Source: Schistocerca nitens
Taxonomy: Eukaryota > Arthropoda > Insecta > Orthoptera > Acrididae
Direction of reading: 5' to 3'
Length of the DNA stretch: 64,000 bases
NCBI RefSeq assembly: GCF_023898315.1
Contig: NC_064614.1
Location: 499,612,109-499,676,108 of the forward strand
Shown: piece after piece, positions 20,840 to 33,010 of the stretch
How positions within the stretch are numbered: the first letter of the stretch is position 1
How the letters are laid out: every line of letters begins with the position of its first letter
Translations under genes and position numbers: made by a program
Notes under the pieces: model-generated
The model's input: only the letters and a program-made list of their open reading frames with translations
Told to the model about the DNA's origin: nothing
The model's database searches: none

Positions 20840-21650
20840 CTATTTTTCCCCCTTATCTGTTCCATTCCTGAATGGCGCATGTGGAGAACGATTATCGATT
20901 ATCCTCCATACAAGCTCTAATTCCTGTGATTTTGTCGAGTTGTCGGTTTACGAGATGTATGTGGAGGGAAGTAATACGTCACTAGACTCTCCCCGGAACG
21001 TATGCCTTGCAGATTCCAACAGTAAATTTCTGCAGCCCGTCCATTGAAGCGTCTGCGTCTGGTGTGGTGGGTGTCCCCGTAACACTCCTGCGCTTTCTAA
21101 ACGACCCCGTGGCGAACCGCACTGCTTCTCTTTGGGTCCTTTGTTACTCCCACCTGGTAAGAGCCTAGCCTGACGAGCAACATTATTCGAGCACTGCTCG
21201 AAAGAGTGGTTTGTAAGCGACTTCTTTCGTGGATGAAATACAGTTTCTTAGTATTCTTCCGATAAATCTCAGCCTAGTATCTGCTCTTCCTAAGATTGGT
21301 ATTATTGGTCTTCGTAGTTCAATTCGCTCTGAACAGCTACTCCTATTTATTTTTGGATGTTACTATTTGCAGTGATTTATCGACAAATGTGCAATCGTAC
21401 AGTAATTGATGTTTCCGCTTACCTAAGCGCAATGCGTTATTTTACTTATGTTCGGGCTCACCTACTTGTTCTGCACCACTCGTTGATCATCTGTGCGTTT
21501 CTCGCATTTCGAAATAGATTTCAGATTTAGTAGTCTCCTTGTGCATAACTGTTTGTCCTTGAATAGGTTCAGAGATTTATCCACAATACTCACCAGGTAC
21601 ATTGCGAGTACTAACAACCCAATTACATTTCTGTAGACATTCGACACTAC
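20840..21650 (-). pseudogene. L2/CR1-like RT remnant, C-terminal part
   Basis: The minus-strand nucleotide pattern parallels the 3' half of the ORF at 12957-14711: the FF-P-R-I, IQRKAARF-like, VRPILEY-like and VKYLGV-like regions occur in the same order. Many substitutions and stops are present. It abuts the 3' end of the RTE-type element. The boundary towards 21650 is uncertain. Confidence 0.6.
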
Positions 21651-21659
21651 TTTCGCTTT

Positions 21660-22605
21660 CCACGATGTCTGTCCCCCGAAAAGGCCATATTCAGCACTGT
21701 TTTCTAAGGAGCCTTCATTCCTTAGCGTGTCTCGTTACCGTTTGCTAAAGCGTCAACTGCATCCAACGTTTACCGGCAAACAAGAAAAATGGCAACAACT
21801 CAGCTACAAAATCATTAACTGTCGCTCACCTCTCAAGTGATGAAAGAGGATTGATTTTTCATATGACCACCTTTTGCAGAATCGTTGTTGATCTTTGCCC
21901 AGCAATTGTTATATTAAAAAAGAAACAATTAAACGAGAGCAACAAACATATTCCAAAATTCTAATATGAATGGAACATCAACTGTTGAAAGCTGATTACT
22001 ATCATTGTTGTGGTAACGCTAAAAAATATTTGTCAATTAGGTGTTAAAACTGTACTATGCATTCCAAAAGGGCCACCATTTGTGTCAAGAGATTTTTTAT
22101 GTCACAGGAGAAGATATGTTGATAGTCTTTTGCAGTAGGTAAAGATTAACCCGTCTCCGACGGCGATGTCGCTAACGCACGGCTTTGATTTAAGGTGTTC
22201 GACTCGATATGTGCCTAACGTAGATGGAAATCTCTTTATTTCCACATCAGTTGAAGAAACGATGGGTCAGACTAGTACCTTTATAAAAGCTCTTTTCTTT
22301 ACTTCTTTTACGGGTACAATTCAGCTGCTTCTATCGCCTCATTCTTCCCCAAGAAACTTTTAGATCAGTTGAGTTTTCGTATTTCGTATTTCGTGGACAA
22401 TTTCCAGTTGGTAGGGGTCTCTTCTGTTAGAAACTTCTGCTGATCTGCATGTGGCTTCTTATCTCGAAAATGATTCGTTTGCTAGAGATGAACTTCATAT
22501 GTGAAAAAGAACGTATCTGCCTGCAGTCACATATCTGAACAATATATACAGCCCGCATTTATCTTCCTCTTTGTAAGACATAAAACCTCTGACGACACTT
22601 GGAGA
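21660..22605. other. Unassigned sequence
   Basis: No coding motif, tRNA head or inverted repeat that I can recognise. Confidence 0.3.
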
Positions 22606-22608
22606 TAC

Positions 22609-23300
22609 TGAAACATCCCATTTGAAAAATTTATGAATGACTGTGCTGATAAACCTCTTACATTATTTGATTTTCAAACAGCTGAGCAGAACTGAACGTA
22701 CTCAGACATTTCGCTCTTTACCTATTCTGATCAACACTAAACTGACATACAATACTTTTAGCGCAACGCAATCTGACTTTCAAAAATCCCTACAAAAGAA
22801 TGGCCCTGACTAACAATAACCGACACCTTTCATGAATAAATTACCTCACAAAATCTTCGTTACTCGAACTACTGCAATACAGCGAGCGCCACTACTGCCA
22901 GCTAAATAAAAGATTCTAGCTACTGAAGGCACTAACTACTGATAGGCATAGTTAGCAAATGAAAGATTTTGATGGAGAACAAACAATGTATTTACCTTAA
23001 TAATATTCAAAAGTCATCATATATATATATATCAGTTCATGATATCCAATATTACAAACTTACTCTTTCTGATGGACACACGTCCAGATCGTCCGCTCTC
23101 AAAACACCGCCATCTCTCTCCCCACAGCCACCACTGCTGGCGGCTCACCTCCAACTGCGCAACGCTACGCGCTGTTCACATCCAACTGCCCAACACTACA
23201 ATGGCGAATATTCCAACAATGCCAACTAGCCACAGACAGTGATTTTCATACAGAGCGCTAGGTGACGTTACCAACATAAAAACGTAAACAGCCTATTTAC
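22609..23300. repeat. Dispersed repeat of LTR-like appearance
   Basis: It begins TGAAACATCCCA, contains a short (AT)n run near 23022 and a CCACCACTGCTGGCGGCTC segment. I recall similar sequence as a very common interspersed repeat in locust-group genomes, but only this one copy is in the window, so the call is weak. No protein is encoded. Confidence 0.35.
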
Positions 23301-23304
23301 AAAA

Positions 23305-24720
23305 CTTGGCGTATACAAAGTGTCTGGTCGTAAGACACCGTCATTTGGCAAAATTCTTCTGCAGCGTACTGACCGGATTATGTGTTTCTAACAAAGAATC
23401 ATCATTAGAGAATAATCCTATACGATTCCTCCCATCTTCACGGGGAATGCAGAGATGTCGGTTCTGCTTATTGTACTGGATGTATAAAATTTCCCGTCGT
23501 TCGTGACGGAGAAGTCACGCTGACCAACGCTCAATGCCACAGAGTGCTTAGCAGCAAACTTCCCAACACCAAGAAAATTCGCCACTATTAACCAATTCTC
23601 ATATTTTCAACCGTGTTTCTCTACTAGGTGCAGAACACGATCTCGTTTTGTGATTCGATCCTCTTTGTGCCTGGATACTTAATCTCGACCCACCCGCTGT
23701 TGTTTAGATAATCCGACGGAAACATGTGATATTTTACAACGAGAGATGGAAGAAACCTTCTTCACCTGCCCATGAACCGGTATGCTCTAATTTGTTGCCT
23801 ACTATGTACATGTGACAGAACAGGAAAAAGAGTGTAGTATTCCATTCCAGCATACGCCCGACAGCAGTGCAACAGTGCCCACATTTCGTCATCTGTGGCA
23901 CACCTCGCCGCCCTGGGACCCCGACGGGTAACTCAGTCAATTAACAATGCGGACCAGCCGGTTCCAAGAAACTATAATTAACGCCACTGCGATGCTCTCA
24001 CGTTGTGTGCTTCATTAATATGAGAACGAGCGACACAAGACACGGGTGGCCCAATCCTAATGAATGCGTGCCATTAAATCGATACCCACTGGCCAGGCTG
24101 ACTGAACGTTCTGCTATAGAACCTCGCTTTTCTTTGATACATGAGAGACGAGTGCGAACTGGAAATTATGTAAATGGTTCCCAAGCACGGTAATAGTCCA
24201 CAAACTGTGCTTTGTCCTCCGATGTTGTCAGCCTTCACAACGTAGTTTAATAAACATTTCCTTTGTAGTTCGAACAAATCGTCCTTCTATACACCATATA
24301 TACGTAGTCTGACAAAAAAGTGAAGTACCCAGTAGACGTGGTCGGATGGCAATCTAACGTTCCACACAGACACACCGTCGGCAGGTACGTAAACGATTAG
24401 GGTTGCAGCTCTCTCTGTGCAAGTTAGGACTGCCACCAGAGTGCAGTAGGGTAGTTACAACGCCGGTAGGGTATACAAGGTGTCACACCTAACTCGGTCA
24501 CCTCATATCCGAAAAAAAGGAAATGCGAAAAATGCAGTTGGCAAGGAATGCACCTATGTCAGAGGCTCACACAATTGGCAGGAATGCACAACCCGTAAAT
24601 GTAAACAAACATCACTTACGACACAAAGTCACGTTTTTTTATTGTTATTTAATTTTTTAATGGCACATATATAAGGTGACAATTATTGAACTACATGAAA
24701 TAAAATCATCATAACTTCTG
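23305..24720. other. Mostly unassigned sequence
   Basis: No confident feature. The part at about 24312-24475 (starting CTGACAAAAAAGTGAAGTAC) resembles the terminal region of a Tc1-type element, but no second terminus or transposase was found. Confidence 0.25.
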
Positions 24721-24789
24721 AGCGGTTTGCGTTAGGACTTCAGACTGTATGTTGGCCGCGGGGCATGTCAGGAATTAGTATGCGCATGC

Positions 24790-25130
24790 GCACGTTTGGC
24801 TTAGCGATAAAGTACATTTTCATTTGGATTGGTTCGTCAATAATCAAAACTGGCGCATTTGGGGGACTGAGAATCACTATTTCGCGATCGAGAAGTCTCT
24901 TCACCCTCAACAGGTGACTATGCGGTGTGCAGTGTCCAGTAACGGAATAATCGGTGGAATATTCTTTGATAGCACGGTCACTACCGGACGGTAAGTGAAG
25001 GTTTTGGAAGATGATTTCATCCCGATTATCCAAAATGACCCTGATTTCGACAAGACGGAGCTTGACCGCATCGTAGCAGGAGAGTGATGTCCTGGAGGAG
25101 CACTTTGGGGGCAGCATCCTGGCTCTGGGG
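24790..25130 (+). pseudogene. Mariner/IS630-like transposase fragment
   Basis: A plus-strand frame gives FVNNQNWRIWGTENHYF, then SLHPQQVTMRCAVSSNGIIG and GIFF. This is the stretch just after the first Asp in arthropod transposases of the IS630-Tc1-mariner superfamily. A later frame gives a PHRSRRVMSWRSTLG-like segment, the region after the second Asp. Ends and DNA-binding domain are missing. Confidence 0.55.
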
Positions 25131-25261
25131 TAACAATTTTATTACAAAAACATTCTTAATTAATGCCTTAGTCATAAGTAAGAAATGGAAAGAATATTTC
25201 CCGCCGTTTCGTTTTCAAGGGGTCTCGGGGGTGGGGGCAGGTCATTCAGGATAATTCACAA

Positions 25262-25862
25262 GTGCGAGGGCTGTTCGGAAACTAAGGTCCGTTTGGGCCC
25301 AAAACGGAAACCACAGCGAAAATCCAATGAAGCTTGGGTAATGCCTGTCGATCGCGCCACTTCGCTCTTTTCAGCTCTTGAGCACGAAAAGATGCCTAGA
25401 AAATAGTGTCTCCCGCCAAGTATGAGGGCCTGGTGAGAGATTTCGCCTGATGTCATGCAGCACACATAACTGTCATGCGTTTTCTTCTTCACGACAATTC
25501 TCGCCCGCACTCTGCAGGGGCAACGAAAAGCTCCTGCAGCGTTTTTGATGGGAAGTGTTGATCTCCCATAATACAGCCCGTAATTGCTCCCTCTCTCTGC
25601 TCACACGAACCGTTGGGTATGAAAACAACATTTGGGCACAGACAATGAGCTGTAGACCAGCATAGAGAATTGGTGGAAAGCTCAGGCGGCTGCCTTCTAG
25701 GACGAGGTTATTGGAAAGTTCGTTCAACGCTACAACAAATGCCTAAGTCGGAGCGGCGACTCTGTAAGATGTAGCTAACTATTGCAAATAACACAGTTTT
25801 AATTTTCACCGTGGTTTCTATGTCGCGACCGATCGGACGTTACTTCCCGAACAGCTCTTGTA
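25262..25862 (+). mobile_element. Internally deleted mariner-like element
   Basis: Left end GCGAGGGCTGTTCGGAAACT and right end (inverse) CAAGAGCTGTTCGGGAAGTA are imperfect inverted repeats. Between them a plus-strand frame ends with GKFVQRYNKCLSRSGDSV, typical of the mariner transposase C-terminus; a PH-SAGATKSS-like segment lies upstream. About 600 bp remain, under half of an intact element, so it is a deletion derivative. Confidence 0.6.
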
Positions 25863-25869
25863 CATTCAA

Positions 25870-26575
25870 GGTTTCAGTAGAGGACTGCGCAAAAACTACA
25901 AGACACACTAACACAGATACACATCATTGGACAGACCATTTCTTCAAGCGTGTAGCTCACACTACAGATGCTCAAAATGGGCTTCGTTTGTGACGTGGGT
26001 GCAAGTCGTTGACACGATACACGATGTGTCCGGGAAGGCCTGAAGACAGCCTGGTAAATGGGCTGCCCATCTGCAGGGGCAAACTAACTCGATGTGACAA
26101 TACGGAAACGAGGATTAACGGTTAAATCTGAGTACAGTGCAGTCTATAGGTGCAGTGTGTAATTATAAGAATTCTGCTTCGCTTCACCAGTGGGACATTG
26201 TTACATAGCAATAACATGCAACAAATTCCAGTTGCTTCTCTGATAACCTATCCTGGGACACATGCTTCCACTCGGTAGTCAAAGGGTTACGGCAGAAACT
26301 GTGGCACCATTTCCATTATTTAATGTCTAAGTATTCCAGAAGATATAAGGTTCAGAGCGGTGAAACCAATTCTGCCATCACTAATTATACTTCTAGTTTT
26401 CATTTACGTGGAAAAACATACATGTGCCATTAAAAAAAAAAAAACATAACTCTGTTGAAAATGATCGTTCACTTCTAGGGATTGTGCATTTTTCTAACTC
26501 TGTGAACCCCTAACACAGGTACATCCCTAACCAGTTTCATTTTTAATATTTTGATTTATTCAGGAAATATATGAG
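25870..26575. other. Unassigned sequence
   Basis: No feature recognised apart from a 13-nt A run near 26430. Confidence 0.3.
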
Positions 26576-26579
26576 GTGG

Positions 26580-27560
26580 CAAATTTTGGTGGGACATCCT
26601 GAATAAGAGGCGTGAACAATGTCAGATGTTGAGTTATCGCCGGCCGCGGTGGTCTCGCGGTTCTAGGCGCGCAGTCCGGAACCGTGGGACTGCTACGGTC
26701 GCAGGTTCGAATCCTGCCTCGGGCATGGATGTGTGTGATGTCCTTAGGTTAGTTAGGTTTAAGTAGTTCTAAGTTCTAGGGGACTGATAACCACAGCAGT
26801 TGAGTCCCATAGTGCTCAGAGCCATTTGAACCATTTTTTGTTGAGTTATCGCTGTGAAAGACACAGAGTTGCAGTGTACTTATGTGAAACAGCGTTATCA
26901 GCACTTGTCAGACTTCGAAAGGGGGCTTCATTATGGATCTCCGTTTGACCAGATGGTCGAATCTAGAAATCTCGAGATTTGTGGGGCATTATGATGTAGT
27001 AATGGCCTGAGGGTAGGTTGCATGGGACCGTGAGGGCAGGGCCGGGCAAGGAAGGCATTCGGGGTTTCGGTCAAATACCTACGACCACCACAAGGGACGA
27101 TCGCAGTAGTGGGCACCAAGTACATAGTGACCCGATCAGATCTGCGGCTGCCGTCCGAGAACAAGTACTGGCTTGCCTGAAACACTCCGTGTCGTATCAC
27201 GCAGCTGATGGGAGACTGGCAGCAGCCGGACTTCCCATGCTTGGGCTGCATTTAACACCATAACGATGGCCGTGACCGGGAAGCACGGACTGCTGGTGAA
27301 TGGCGTCACAATGTTTTCTGCGATGACTAGCGGTTCTGAACTACCCCAGATGACGATCGTCGGCGATTGTGACGGCGACATATGGAGAGGTTTCATTCTT
27401 TCAATGTACTGGTCAGCCACAACAGTGTTAATCCTGGTATCACGATGTTGGGAGTCACCAGATATGACATCAGGGCACGGCTGGTAGTTATCGAGGGAAT
27501 TGTGACGCACTACGAGACGTCAAGTACATACTGCGTCCTCGTGCGTTACCCTTTTTGATT
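26580..27560 (+). pseudogene. Decayed Tc1-like transposase interrupted by a SINE
   Basis: After the SINE a plus-strand frame shows TSDFERGLIMDLR-like N-terminal helices and later IRSAAAVREQVLACLKHSVS. Further frames give GLPMLGLHL, a short remnant of the MVWG region, and WLVIEGIVTHYETS-like C-terminal pieces. The order fits a Tc1 transposase, but the catalytic motifs are deleted or unreadable. The SINE at 26641-26838 lies in its upstream region. Confidence 0.55.
26641..26838 (+). repeat. tRNA-derived SINE, group A, variant head
   Basis: It has the same GGTGGTCTCGCGG head variant as the copy at 2701. The 14-bp target duplication TGTTGAGTTATCGC (26627-26640 and 26839-26852) is exact. Confidence 0.92.
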
Positions 27561-28162
27561 TGGGAATGAACCACTGCGTCCTTCTTATAAGATGAATACA
27601 GCTGGTGACGACTCTACGTATAGTAATGCGAAAGAACTTGCTCCTCTTCTAGGAGCAGTGTACCACTGGTCTCCGGAGGAGAGAAGCGTTCCTTATGATT
27701 GGAAAGAAAAGCAGATCTTTCCTGTTTTCAAGAAAGATCGTCGAACAGAGAGACAAAAACCATGGATCTATATCTGTGACGTCAATGTGTTGTATAATTT
27801 TGGAACACGTGTTATGCTCAGTATTATGACATTTCTGAAGAGCTAAAATCTCTGTAAGAATCAACTTGGTTCCGAAAAAACAATGGTGTGAGACCCAGCT
27901 CGCTCTGTTCGTCCACGAGACCCAGAAATCCTGGGTCGATATAGTGTTCCTTGTCTTCCGGGTGGTACTCGACACAGTTCCACACTGTCTAATGAATCAA
28001 ATACGAGTGTATGGAATATCAGATCAGCTGATTGGTGGTATTGAAGGGTTTCTAGCAAATAGAACACACCATGGCATTCTCAATGGAAAGAAATCTTCAG
28101 ACGTATAAGTAACGTTGGGCGTACCTTCAGGGAGTGTTATACATCAAGTACTTTTCTAAATA

Positions 28163-29117
28163 GTCAGGGTGTCTCAGAAATGTTGCGACAAACTACCAGG
28201 GGTAGTAGAGGGTGCCTTGAGGAATAAATCGAGTATAGAAATCTGTGTCCAGAATGGTCATCCAAAGAAGCTACAGAGCGTCGAAGCTATAGGCCATAGC
28301 TCGTGCCAGCCCCACCCCCCTTCGAAAGCAAAGGTGAGGGACCGTAGTCGGAACGTCCCGCAATGTTGTTTGTTATTCAGTGATCGCGACAGATTTCCTC
28401 GATCTCCAATTTAGAAGATGGGACCAGCTGCTGCGTAGACAGGCCTTGTCTCCTACGAATGCGATGCTCTGTTGCCTTGGTGGACGATGGTTTCAGATAC
28501 AGGTTTCAAACTGCAGTTTATTTGCCTCCTGTCTACCGAAAAACAATGGAGGCTTTGTAAAGTTGTAGGAGAAAAATAAACTGCGGATGGAAACCCGTGT
28601 CCGAAACCGTCGCAATCACTATATAATGAACTACACTGCGAGACACTCCACCTACGGTTCGTCAGCATGCAAAGTCATGTTTGCTGCTAAAGGCATGGAC
28701 TAATGGCGGGCGCCGGCGATTATTACTGCGACGGTCTGTAGCGTCGTTGGACGACGTGTCCGGACACGGGTTGCTATCCCCGATTTGATTCTCAAAACAC
28801 CCTCTCCAACCCATCGAAGTCTGACGCAACATTTCTGAGACATCTGCTAACAGGGTGAACCAGAAGTCCTCCGAGAAACTCTCAGAGGTAGTACTATGGA
28901 GCAAAACAATAAAAAATGGACGGTAAGCATGGGCGCTAAAATTCACATTTTAAGAGCTATGGGCACTTATTCAGTAGAAGAGATTTTTTTTTCAAAGTAG
29001 CGAAAATGACCAAATGCCCATAGCTCTTAAGGTGTGCACTTTAGAAGCCAAGGTTACTAGACATTTTTTCCTTGTTTTCGTCCATTTCGAGTCTCAGCGG
29101 ACTTGTGGTTCACCCTG
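28163..29117. mobile_element. MITE-like insertion cluster
   Basis: The block interrupts the L2-like RT between TTTCTAAATAG and TAAATAGCCTAG (7-bp repeat TAAATAG). It contains a first inverted pair, GTCTCAGAAATGTTGCG (28170) with its complement near 28826. A second unit at 28853-29117 has ends CAGGGTGAACCA-GAAGTCC and their inverse. An inner inverted pair around AAGAGCTATGGGC lies within the second unit. No transposase. The two units may be independent insertions, one next to the other. Confidence 0.6.
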
Positions 29118-29589
29118 TATAAATAGCCTAGTGGGTAATGGTGGAAGTTGTATAAGGCTTTCCGCGTCTGATGCTGTTTTGCAGAAGATCGTCAGTTGGT
29201 ACAGGGAGTGTCAATTGACCCTCAACATAAACAAACATAAATAGGCGGAAAAACTTATTATTGTGCGATTCCGCTATTGCAGTGAAATAACCGGAAACAG
29301 TAACTTCCATAAAATGTCTAGGAGTGTTCACTGGAAGAATCCATAGGACATGTAGCTTACGAAAAACTCTCCAACCAGCACTTGAATTAAAGCTCGTCAG
29401 TCTGAAATCTATAGCAATCAGGATTGATAGAGGAAACAGAAAAGATCCAAGGAAGAGCAGCGCGTTCGTTATAGGCTCCTTCAGTAAGCGCGAAGGAGTG
29501 ACGGAAATGCTGAGCCAGCTCCAGTGGCCGATGATGCAAGAGAGGCGTTGTGCGTCATGGCGTTTTTCGAAAGCGTGCTCTCCTAGAAG

Positions 29590-29964
29590 AGGGTGGTCCG
29601 AGACTGTCTGAAAATCTTGTAAGATTGTTGCAGGGAATATTGTGGTGATCAATAATTGTTAAGAAAAAAACCGGTACGTTGCACAGTTTCCGAGTTATTT
29701 AGCATTGAAGTTAGCCAATCAGGTAGTCACGGGCGCAAATTCAAGCACCTGCACGCGGTGAGAAGCGGTAATGCGTAGACACCTGTGGGTCCGTGGGCTA
29801 CCACTTGATGAAATGCTTATTAGCGGTTAAAATGTGCCTTTTTCGGAAATGACAAATGTAAGCTAGGTGAGCAAAAGCTACGTTTATTCGTTAAGGGGAA
29901 ACCAAACGGAAACAGCCTCTCCTGGAACACTCTTTCAAGCTTTTCATATGTTTCTGACCACCCT
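29590..29964. mobile_element. MITE-like insertion with AGGGTGGTC ends
   Basis: A 375-bp block separates two adjacent pieces of the L2-like protein. Its ends are AGGGTGGTCCGAGAC and the inverse GTTTCTGACCACCCT, so short inverted repeats are visible. It has no coding capacity. The target duplication is unclear. Confidence 0.55.
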
Positions 29965-30189
29965 GCAATTGTTCCACCAATGAGTATCTTGCGAAAAGAT
30001 CATGAACGTAACGTTAAGGAGGTTAGGACTCACACAGAGGCTTGCCAATGGTTTTCCTTCCTGTGAACCATTCGCGACAAGAACAGGAAAAGGGGAGAGA
30101 AACAGTGGTATACGAAGTACCCTTCGCTACACACCATAAGATGACTTGTGGAGTATAGATGTAGACGGTAGATGTAGAAACCGGTAATA

Positions 30190-30515
30190 TTGTAGTAGAA
30201 ATAATAAATACCATTGTGGCGGAACTTACGCCATTTAAAAACAGCGCAAAAATCACTGTTTTAAAAATTTTTAATCTTTTTTTGGAGGGTAGTGGAAGCA
30301 CAAGACTGACTCCCTTTCGGAGTTTATTCGTGGTGGGTGATCGGTACACACATTTTATGTCACTTTATTTAACAATTTACTATACACTTTGTTACATAAC
30401 TGGTAGGCCATTGGATCCATTGCTCCGCTAATAAAGTAACGTTTTTCTTTACGATATCAGTATTTAGTGTAGTAGGGGACCTTTCTTCAATTCGTTCCAC
30501 GAGCCATGGTAGTCA
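30190..30515. other. Unassigned sequence
   Basis: No recognisable feature. Confidence 0.25.
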
Positions 30516-30519
30516 CAGA

Positions 30520-32455
30520 TTTTCGATGATTGGTGCACCAGGTTATGGCAGGTCCGTGGCACTTTTTACTTATGCCAGAGCTGAGGTTAAATGTTGCCTA
30601 CTAGCCGGATCTGGGGTATTTCGTCCCTTAAGTGATCCACTTTGGTTAAGAGTTTCGTGGCACAGTCCGTTATGATTTCGTGCAAGTGTTTCTGCTTTGC
30701 GACTTAGTGCAGCTCCTTGGTTCTCGTCCATCGGGGAGCCCCCGGGGTCCACCTTGGGCATCAGTTTTGTATTAGTTGGAGTGCACCTTTATTAGTATCA
30801 CGCGCTGCGCAGCCGTAGAGGAGTTTTGGCTGGACTGTCGATCTATAGGGTTGGTACTAGGTCTTGGCGCTGAGATGGGTGATGATGAAGAATGGTATCG
30901 GTACTTGTACCATCTTCATAGTATCGTTCTTTCGTTGCTGCATATATATCGTGAAGGTCAGGGACTTATCCAGAATGATCTCCAGATATTTAGTCGAGAG
31001 TGTGATCAAGGGATACGTTGGTCTAGAACCTTTAGTGGCTAACGTAGGACCTGTAGCCTCTTCTTAGTAAAAAGCACTGTAGCAGTCTTCGTGGATTTGA
31101 TTGTCATTTTGTTGCAATGCGCCGACCCTGTGATATCTATTTGGCATTGAGCGCCTTTTATTAGCTGGTCCAAGTTGCGGCCCGTCGTGACAATGGCAGT
31201 ATCGTCAGCAAATAAACTGCAGGTCATGAGGGGAAACGTTGACAAGTATTTATACACTGAAGAGCCAAAGAAACTGGTAAACCTGCCTAATATCGTGTAG
31301 AGCCCCAGCGAGCACGCAGAAGTGCCGCAGCACGACGTGGCATGGACTCGACTAATGTCTGAAGCACTGCTGGAGGGAACTGACACCAAGAATCCTGCAG
31401 GGTTCTTCATAAATCCGTAAGAGTACGAGGGGGTGGAGATCTCTTCTGAACAGCACGTTGCAAGGCATCCCAGATAAGCTCAGTAATGTTCATGCCTGGG
31501 GAGTTTGGTAGTCAGCGGAAGCGTTTAAATTCATAAGTGTGTTCCTGAAGACACTCTGTAGCAATTCTGAAGGCACGGGGTGTCGCGTTGTCCTGCTGGA
31601 ATGGCCCAAGTCGATCGGAATACACAATGGACATGAATGGATGCAGGTGATCAGGTACTTACGTACGTGTCACCCGTCAGTCGTATCTAGACGTACCAGG
31701 CGTCCCATATCACTCCAACTGCACACGCACCACACCATTGCAGAGCTTCTACCAGCTTGAACAGTCCCCTGCTGGCATGCAGGGTCCATGGATTCATGAG
31801 GTTGTCTCCATATCCGTACACGTCCATCCTGCTCGATACAATTTGAAACGAGACTCGTCTGACTTGCAACATGTTTCCAATCATTAACAGTCCAAAGTCG
31901 GTGTTGACAGGCCCATGAGAATCATGTGTTGTGCAGTCGTAAGGGTATAGAAGTGGGCCTTCGGCTCCGAAGGCCCATATCGATGATGTTTCATTCACGG
32001 AAGGCTTGCACTTCTGTCAGTTTTCGTTGGTCCCGTTCTTGCAGGATCTTTTTCCGGCCGCAGCGGTGGAGGAGATTAGATGTTTTACCGGATTCCTGGT
32101 ATTTACAGGACACTTGTGAAATTGTCGTACGGGAAAATCCCGCTTCATGGCTACCTCGGTGATGCTGTGTCCCATCGCTCGTGCGCGACTATAACATGAT
32201 GTTCAAACTCATTTAAAGCTTGATAACCTGCCGTCGCAGCATCAGTAACCGATCTAACAACTGCGTCAGACACTTGTCTTATATATGCGTCGGCGCTGTA
32301 GCGTCGTATTCTGCCCGATTGCATATTTCTGTACTTCAGTACGCATACGTATACGTTTATTTGGCGCTTTAGTGTATATACGTCGAACGTAGTGGTATAT
32401 AACAGATCCCTGACGTCTGTAGTAGGATGGAAATATCATTATAATTCTTTGCAAA
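30520..32455 (-). pseudogene. Jockey/R1-like RT remnant split by a Tc1-like element
   Basis: On the minus strand, downstream of the Tc1 insertion, the frame reads MTCSLFADDTAIVTTGRNL: the catalytic FADD box is intact. Then come KYLEIILDKSLTF (30990), PKLLYGCAARD (30800) and RWTRTKELH (30720). Upstream of the insertion (32375-32455) a QGSVI-like piece of the preceding motif survives. The order is that of Jockey-superfamily ORF2. Frame changes downstream make it a pseudogene. Confidence 0.68.
31255..32374 (-). mobile_element. Decayed Tc1-like transposon
   Basis: The termini CACTGAAGAGCCAAAGAAAC and (inverse) CACTAAAGCGCCAAATAAAC are imperfect inverted repeats flanked by TA (31253-31254 and 32375-32376). 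The interior on the minus strand resembles a Tc1 transposase at nucleotide level: an N-terminal region near 32200, a DESRFK-type region near 31850 and a SPxMNIxE-type region near 31480. Frames are broken and some segments are deleted. It is inserted immediately upstream of the FADD box of an RT gene. Confidence 0.78.
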
Positions 32456-32479
32456 AAAATGTTTTCTTCGCAATCAAAC

Positions 32480-32570
32480 GGAAGCTAGTTACCGAGCTGC
32501 CCTAGTACTGAGAGGGTGACTGCTCGTCGTGAACTACAAACGACGAAGAAATTGCGGGAAAGAGCCGCAG
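32480..32570 (+). other. Possible non-coding first exon ending in a splice donor
   Basis: The sequence AGAGCCGCAG followed by GTGAGG at 32571 is a near-consensus 5' splice site at the left edge of a CpG-rich island. A non-coding exon ending here could splice to the acceptor at 51089/51090 on the same strand, about 18.5 kb away, a common insect intron size. This is inference only; no TATA box or transcript evidence is available. Confidence 0.25.
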
Positions 32571-33010
32571 GTGAGGGACGGCGGGCAGCGGCGAGCGCGG
32601 GCGGAGGAGGCAGCGGCGGCGGCAGAGGCAGAGGCAGGAGGTGGAAGCCGGCCGGACAGTGTCGGCGAGCGGCCTAGCCGCTTCTTGCGCCGCCGCGCCG
32701 TCCGCGGCAGTCGTCTAGGCGAGCCGAGCCGGCCGACGCGCCGTGTTCGCTCCTAATATAGCGCCGGCCGCTGCTCACTTTATTGCGCTGTTTCAGGAAT
32801 CAGAAGTGACCGACCGCGGCAGTCGCGTCAGCGCAAAATTCCTGTCGGGCTGCGTCTCGTCGCGTCCCCAGGCCGGGACGAACACGCCGTTTGTCTGCGG
32901 CAGGGAGCGGCCGAGCCGGCGGCGGCGGGCCGGGCATCCGGCACACGGCCGACGCCGCCTGCCGCCTCGCCGATATCGCGCGTCACTCGAAGCCGCGGGG
33001 TTACTCGTGC
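32570..33010. promoter_or_regulatory. CpG-rich island, possible promoter region
   Basis: About 440 bp with very high GC and CpG content (GGCGG and GCCGCC clusters) between AT-rich flanks. Open frames on both strands reflect base composition. Alternatives are a 5' UTR exon or a GC-rich repeat, but no tRNA head, terminal repeat or transposon protein is seen here. Confidence 0.4.

Larger units (their letters stand above)
27592..30180 (+). pseudogene. L2/CR1-like retrotransposon remnant with two nested insertions
   Basis: Plus-strand frames: NAKELAPLLGAVYHWSPEER and PYDWKEKQIFPVFKKD (27620-27740), a CETQLALFVHETQKS-like piece (27890), then a VFRVVLDTVPH-like piece in place of FRKAFDTVPH and a GILNGKKSSDV piece (28070). 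After an insertion comes INSLVGNGGSCIRLSASDAV (29120), where FADD has become SASD. Then FSKREGVTEMLSQLQWPMMQ (29480) and, after a second insertion, RKDHERNVKEVRTHTEA (30000). The 3' end carries GTAGATGTAG-like units. All parts align in order with the ORF at 12957-14711. The insertions are at 28163-29117 and 29590-29964. Confidence 0.78.

Noticed and set aside
23306..23506. Cysteine-containing frame (MQRCRFCLLYW) as a piggyBac-type zinc ribbon
   Set aside because: The cysteine spacing does not complete a ribbon motif and no DDD catalytic region is nearby.
24005..24674. Small open frames at 24.0-24.7 kb
   Set aside because: Short, without motif, in AT-rich sequence.
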